From Lachnospiraceae bacterium (lineage in GTDB: Bacteria; Bacillota; Clostridia; Lachnospirales; Lachnospiraceae), in the NCBI GenBank assembly GCA_910574965.1, contig CAJTDB010000007.1, positions 1 through 64,000 of the forward strand: a DNA stretch of 64,000 nt. Reading direction: 5' to 3'. Under the pieces are notes generated by a model. The model saw only the letters and a list, made by a program, of their open reading frames with translations, had not been told where the DNA came from and did no database searches. A program made the position numbers and the translations under genes. Within the stretch, counting starts at the first letter, position 1. Every line of letters starts with the position of its first letter. Below are positions 59,446 to 64,000 of this stretch, in pieces.

Positions 59446-60420
59446 TCATTTCTCCGAAGATGCAGCTCCGGAACCAAAGTCATTCATCTCACAGGTCATG
59501 CCGCCTTCTTCAAAACTGCTGACCGTAGAATACAGGCTCAGATAGCCGCCGGAAGAATTGAGCCGGTCACTGATGATGCCCATATTGGCCAGGGCCGTAC
59601 TGCTTGCCCGGTTAAAGTCCACGCCAAACCGCAGCTCCATACTCCCGTCGTCCGTTGGTTTTACCTTGGCAGCTACACCGTCCAAAGCTCCAAACTGGCT
59701 CTCATATGCCTGAATCTCTTCCTCAGTTGCACCTTCTGCCTCCTGCATCCGCATCGTCTGCAGCATACCAATGATAGAATCTCCCTGAGAAGCGATCTGA
59801 TAGACGCTGCCCTCTTCCGTACAGGTGGTCATCGTCATATCGATATAATCATAGAAACCGCCTGTTAGCTGCTCGTAAAATTCCCTGCACGCCGAAGAGT
59901 CGATCCGATCTCCGTCTGACCGATGAGATACGTAGACTGTAATCTCTTCGTCGATGGGTGCTCCGGTCTCAAGTGAAGCGGACAGCCAATCCGGAAGATT
60001 CGCAAAGCTGTCATCCCCGTTTTCCACCTGTGCCTGGATGGCAGACCACATGGCATCCGGAACGCCGGAAGTAATCTCATGGGTCTGAAGATGTACCGTC
60101 ACTTCTCCCCATGCCTCTTTTCCTTCCACGGCCTCTGCGGTAAAAGTAAAGTCTTTGGTCAGCTCCCATACCCGCTTGTATACTTCTCCCATCTCTCCGC
60201 CGCTTTCCTGCCCCTGGAAATAGAAGTGAAGCAGATTGTCTTCGTCAAAATACGGTTTCATGCTCTCATAGTCATTCGCCTGATAAGCCGTCAGAAAATC
60301 ACTGACGATCTGTTCATCCGTACGGTCATCCTTTACCGGAAGCCCCAGCTTTTCTGCACATCCGCCAAGAAGCAGGGCCGGCAGAAGGCAGGCCGCGGCT
60401 GCATAGTTCCACTTTTTCAT
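59446..60420 (-). CDS. Predicted lipoprotein of unknown function
   Basis: 324 residues. Signal with lipobox LLLGGC (Cys21), then DEQIVSDFLTAYQANDYESMKPYF and two similar alpha+beta parts. Possibly DUF5105-like (not verified). Outer-surface anchored. Stands alone between carB and the AraC gene. Confidence 0.75.
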   Translation of the reverse strand: MKKWNYAAAACLLPALLLGGCAEKLGLPVKDDRTDEQIVSDFLTAYQANDYESMKPYFDEDNLLHFYFQGQESGGEMGEVYKRVWELTKDFTFTAEAVEGKEAWGEVTVHLQTHEITSGVPDAMWSAIQAQVENGDDSFANLPDWLSASLETGAPIDEEITVYVSHRSDGDRIDSSACREFYEQLTGGFYDYIDMTMTTCTEEGSVYQIASQGDSIIGMLQTMRMQEAEGATEEEIQAYESQFGALDGVAAKVKPTDDGSMELRFGVDFNRASSTALANMGIISDRLNSSGGYLSLYSTVSSFEEGGMTCEMNDFGSGAASSEK

Positions 60421-60439
60421 AATATTTTTTTCTCCTATT

Positions 60440-60541
60440 AAAGTTCCGCATCTGGATCTGAAATTCCCTGGTCCTGGAAGAATTTTTATCCACTTCCGTG
60501 CCTAAAAATCCTTCCGGGCATTTCCTATCCAGATGCTGTTT
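60440..60541. repeat. Intergenic hairpin repeat, copy C
   Basis: AAAGTTCCGCATCTGGAT ... ATCCAGATGCTGTTT; inner GAAATTCCC/GGGCATTTC and AATTTTTA/TAAAAATC. Compensatory to copy A1. Between the lipoprotein gene and carB. Confidence 0.7.
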
Positions 60542-60549
60542 AAAATTTC

Positions 60550-63500
60550 CTATTTATCCGTAATCTCCCCATGAAACTCCTGCAAAGATTTCACCGGAAG
60601 CTTTCCGTCCCGTTTTGCCGAACGAATGCCCTCTACCGTCGCCTTGGCCATAGCCATAGTCGTCATATATGGGATCTTGTTCTTCACGGCTGCCTTTCGG
60701 ATGTAACTGTCATCTACAGCGCCTTTTTTGCCAATGGGTGTATTGACAATCAACTGAATCTTGCCATTGGTGATCTTATCCAAAATATTGGGACGTCCCT
60801 CGTTGATCTTCCATACTTTCAACGCCGGAATACCTGCCGCCTCGATCATATCGCAGGTCCTTCCCGTGGCCATGATGGAGAAGCCGCACTCATAAAATCC
60901 TTTTGCCACTTCCACCAGCTCTGCCTTATCCCGGTCATTGACGGATATAAGCACACAGCCTTCAACGGGAATCTGGTTTTTAGTCGCTTCTTCCGCCTTG
61001 TAGAATGCATCTCCAAAATCTGCCGACAACCCAAGCACCTCTCCCGTGGAGCGCATCTCCGGCCCAAGGATCGGGTCTACTTCCGGGAACATATTGAATG
61101 GGAATACTGCTTCTTTTACACCATAATGGGCGAATTTCTTCTCCTTTAATTCCGGTACCGGACTGGTATGCTTTGTAAAAGGCATGGTGATAATGTCTGT
61201 CGCAATCTGCACCATATTGATGCCGCACACTTTAGATACCAGCGGCACCGTACGGGACGCTCTCGGATTCGCCTCGATTACAAAGACCTTTCCGTCCTCG
61301 ATGGCATACTGCATATTCATAAGGCCCACCACATGCATCTCGCTGGCAATCTTTCTAGTATAGTCTTTGATCGTCTCCACCTGAGCCTCTGTCAGCCCTC
61401 TTGGCGGGATGATGCATGCCGAATCTCCGGAGTGAATGCCCGCCAGCTCGATATGTTCCATAACCGACGGAACAAACACATGTTCTCCATCGCTGATCGC
61501 ATCTGCCTCGCACTCTGTTGCATGATGCAGGAACCGGTCAATAAGGATAGGACGGTCCGGTGTCACGCCTACCGCCTGCTGCATATAGAAAGTAAGCGCC
61601 TCATCGTCGTAGACAACTTCCATTCCCCGGCCTCCCAGCACATAGGACGGACGTACCATAACCGGATAACCGATCCTGTGGGCTGTGTCAAGAGCTTCCT
61701 TCACATCCACAGCCATACCTGCTTCCGGCATGGGAATCTGCAGACGCTCCATCATCTCCCGGAACAGGTCTCTGTCTTCGGCCAGGTCGATGGTCTCCGG
61801 CGTCGTACCAAGGATGTTCACTCCGTATTTCTTCAGATCTGCCGCCAGATTCAAAGGAGTCTGTCCGCCAAACTGAGCAATCACACCTACCGGATTCTCT
61901 TTCTCATAGATGGCCAATACGTCTTCTAACGTCAGCGGCTCAAAATACAGCTTGTCAGAAGTGTCATAATCCGTAGATACCGTCTCCGGATTGCAGTTGA
62001 CAATAATCGTGGAGAAGCCCAGTTTCCGAAGCGCTTTTGCCGCATGGACACAGCAGTAATCAAACTCGATGCCCTGTCCGATCCGGTTGGGTCCGCCGCC
62101 TAAGATCATGACTTTGGGCCGGTCTGTCTCCACAGGACTTTCATCTTTCATATGATAGCTGGAATAATAATAAGCACTGTCTTTCGTTCCGCTGACGTGT
62201 ACACCCTCCCAGGCTTCCACGATGCCTTCTTTGGTCCTTGCATCCCGAATCTCTTCCTCGGACACCTGAAGAATTTCGCTTAAATATTTATCAGAAAAGC
62301 CGTCAAGCTTCGCCTGTCTTAAATCATCTGCAGCGGGAACTTTGCCGGAATATTTCCGAATCAGAGCTTCTTCTTCCTCTACCAGCTCCTTCATCTGCTC
62401 GATAAACCAGGTCTTTACCTTTGTAAGCGCATAGATCTCCTCTACAGATGCGCCTTTTCGAAGGGCCTCATACATGATAAAATGCCGCTCGCTGCAGGGT
62501 GTCATAAGCATAGTGAGCAGTTCTTTCTTCGTCTTCTTTCCAAAATCGCCCGCATGTCCCAGCCCATAACGGCTTTTCTCCAGGGAACGGATGGCTTTCT
62601 GGAATGCTTCTTTGTAGGTCTTTCCGATGCTCATGACCTCGCCGACGGCACGCATCTGGGTGCCGAGCTTATCTTCTACACCTTTGAACTTTTCAAAAGC
62701 CCATCTGGCAAATTTAATTACCACATAGTCCCCGTCCGGCACATATTTATCCAGAGTGCCGTATTTTCCGCAGGGGATCTCGTCCAGGGTCAGGCCGCTG
62801 GCAAGCTTTGCAGACACCAGCGCGATGGGAAATCCCGTTGCTTTGCTGGCAAGCGCCGAAGAGCGGGACGTTCTGGGATTGATCTCAATGACCACGATCC
62901 GGCCGGACACCGGGTCATGCGCAAACTGCACATTCGTACCGCCGATGACCTGAATGGCATCTACGATCCGATAAGCCTGCTCCTGAAGCTTCTTCTGTAC
63001 GTCCTCTGAAATGGTCAGCATCGGCGCCGAACAGAAGGAATCGCCGGTGTGTACACCTACAGGATCGATGTTTTCGATAAAGCATACGGTAATCATATTG
63101 CCTTTGGCATCACGGACGACTTCCAGCTCCAGCTCTTCCCAGCCCAGAATGGACTCTTCCACCAGTACCTGTCCCACCAGGCTGGCCTGCAGGCCCCTGG
63201 CACAGACAGTCTTTAACTCTTCCTTATTATATACCAGTCCGCCGCCGGCGCCGCCCATGGTATAAGCCGGGCGCAGCACTACCGGATAACCCAGACGGTC
63301 TGCAATAGCAAGAGCTTCCTCTACGGAATATGCCACGTCGCTGCGCGCCATCTCCACACCCAGCGCATTCATGGTATTTTTAAACTCGATCCGGTCTTCT
63401 CCCCGCTCAATGGCATCCACCTGTACCCCGATCACCTTCACATTATATCGGTCCAGAACGCCGGCGGACTGAAGTTCCGAACATAAGTTCAGTCCGGATT

Positions 63501-63774
63501 GCCCGCCCAGATTGGGCAGCAGAGCATCAGGACGCTCTTTGGCAATGATCTGCTCCAGCCTTTCTACATTTAATGGTTCAATATACGTGATATCTGCTGT
63601 GTCGGGATCGGTCATGATCGTCGCCGGGTTGGAATTGACCAGTACAATTTCATATCCGAGACTTTTCAGGGCTTTACATGCCTGTGTACCAGAATAATCG
63701 AACTCACACGCCTGCCCGATGATAATGGGACCAGAACCGATGATTAGTACTTTGTGAATGTCTTCTCTCTTCAT
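60550..63774 (-). CDS. carB: Carbamoyl-phosphate synthase large subunit
   Basis: 1074 residues (1078 if the ATG at 63786 is used). Two ATP-grasp halves (IIIGQACEFDYSG; GGGPNRIGQGIEFDYCC) and a C-terminal MGS-like allosteric domain (FSIMATGRTCDMIEAAG). Makes carbamoyl phosphate with CarA for pyrimidine and arginine. carA is not in the window. Ribosome binding site AAAGGA is nearer the upstream ATG. Confidence 0.95.
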   Translation of the reverse strand: MKREDIHKVLIIGSGPIIIGQACEFDYSGTQACKALKSLGYEIVLVNSNPATIMTDPDTADITYIEPLNVERLEQIIAKERPDALLPNLGGQSGLNLCSELQSAGVLDRYNVKVIGVQVDAIERGEDRIEFKNTMNALGVEMARSDVAYSVEEALAIADRLGYPVVLRPAYTMGGAGGGLVYNKEELKTVCARGLQASLVGQVLVEESILGWEELELEVVRDAKGNMITVCFIENIDPVGVHTGDSFCSAPMLTISEDVQKKLQEQAYRIVDAIQVIGGTNVQFAHDPVSGRIVVIEINPRTSRSSALASKATGFPIALVSAKLASGLTLDEIPCGKYGTLDKYVPDGDYVVIKFARWAFEKFKGVEDKLGTQMRAVGEVMSIGKTYKEAFQKAIRSLEKSRYGLGHAGDFGKKTKKELLTMLMTPCSERHFIMYEALRKGASVEEIYALTKVKTWFIEQMKELVEEEEALIRKYSGKVPAADDLRQAKLDGFSDKYLSEILQVSEEEIRDARTKEGIVEAWEGVHVSGTKDSAYYYSSYHMKDESPVETDRPKVMILGGGPNRIGQGIEFDYCCVHAAKALRKLGFSTIIVNCNPETVSTDYDTSDKLYFEPLTLEDVLAIYEKENPVGVIAQFGGQTPLNLAADLKKYGVNILGTTPETIDLAEDRDLFREMMERLQIPMPEAGMAVDVKEALDTAHRIGYPVMVRPSYVLGGRGMEVVYDDEALTFYMQQAVGVTPDRPILIDRFLHHATECEADAISDGEHVFVPSVMEHIELAGIHSGDSACIIPPRGLTEAQVETIKDYTRKIASEMHVVGLMNMQYAIEDGKVFVIEANPRASRTVPLVSKVCGINMVQIATDIITMPFTKHTSPVPELKEKKFAHYGVKEAVFPFNMFPEVDPILGPEMRSTGEVLGLSADFGDAFYKAEEATKNQIPVEGCVLISVNDRDKAELVEVAKGFYECGFSIMATGRTCDMIEAAGIPALKVWKINEGRPNILDKITNGKIQLIVNTPIGKKGAVDDSYIRKAAVKNKIPYMTTMAMAKATVEGIRSAKRDGKLPVKSLQEFHGEITDK

Positions 63775-63914
63775 AAATGCACCCATTTATCCTTTCTTTG
63801 ACTCTGCTTTCCTTGTTTTTGATCGTGTTTTATTCTAGCACACTTCGTCTGAGAGGACAAGACCTCAAGAACAGGATTACGCCGGCATTGAGAGAAAAAA
63901 TGTAAGATCCGCAT

Positions 63915-64000
63915 TTAAAAGCAGAGATATTCTCCGTTTAATATGGTGTAGTACAGACGGTCTTTTTCTGCGATCTTTGCCTGGCCGCTGGTCGATTCGG
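63915..64000 (-). CDS. C-terminal end of an unidentified gene
   Basis: The last ~28 codons of a minus-strand gene (KIAEKDRLYYTILNGEYLCF, stop at 63915) run off the window edge. It is not the CarA C-terminus. Family not assigned. Confidence 0.4.
   Translation of the reverse strand, partial: ESTSGQAKIAEKDRLYYTILNGEYLCF

Noticed and set aside
48543-60541. Hairpin repeats as a CRISPR array
   Set aside because: Copies are kilobases apart, have long variable stems and no spacer pattern.

Overview
The window looks like a chromosome segment of a Gram-positive anaerobe of class Clostridia, most likely family Lachnospiraceae (inference). Signs are the order priA-def-fmt-zinc peptidase-rsmB-rlmN-stp-prkC-rsgA-rpe-thiN, a MurE with the meso-diaminopimelate motif DNPR, strong AGGAGG ribosome binding sites, consensus sigma-A promoters, and a mobile element of a kind common in gut Clostridia. 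I cannot name the genus. No tRNA, rRNA, CRISPR array or intact transposase/integrase was seen.

The window has two halves. The right half (38.4-64 kb) is core chromosome: rpsB-tsf with its own promoter, leader and terminator; a long minus-strand translation and cell-wall operon from murE/priA to thiN; an HD-domain gene and carbamate kinase on the plus strand; an AraC regulator with a GH36 alpha-galactosidase; a lipoprotein; and carB. At least five copies of a hairpin-forming intergenic repeat punctuate this half, and their stems co-vary between copies.

The left half (1-38.3 kb) is accessory DNA. From 27.7 to 38.3 kb lies a mobilization module: MobP-type relaxase fused to about 12 Sel1 repeats, a TOPRIM protein, a VirD4-type coupling protein, an HTH protein, a ribbon-helix-helix protein beside a candidate oriT hairpin, and small unassigned genes. 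No VirB4-like or other mating-pore gene is present, so within the window it looks mobilizable rather than self-transmissible. Divergent from the relaxase is a perfect sigma-A promoter driving a short structured RNA that ends in a terminator just before a putative PBECR-type nuclease gene. I consider this the most interesting locus.

From 9.8 to 26 kb are small regulator-plus-enzyme modules: HxlR regulators beside a metal-dependent hydrolase, a nitroreductase and a PEBP protein; a MerR/SDR pair with a 19-bp-spacer promoter; a MocR regulator opposite an ECF S-component and MATE pump; and RibU under an FMN riboswitch. From 1 to 9.8 kb are decayed pieces (C-terminally truncated MetK and holin, a sigma-like fragment joined to a glycine-rich protein) and a UUG-started LytTR response regulator with a GHKL kinase. 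The two-component pair precedes an array of related, unassigned proteins, three genes of which carry the same ~60-nt leader.
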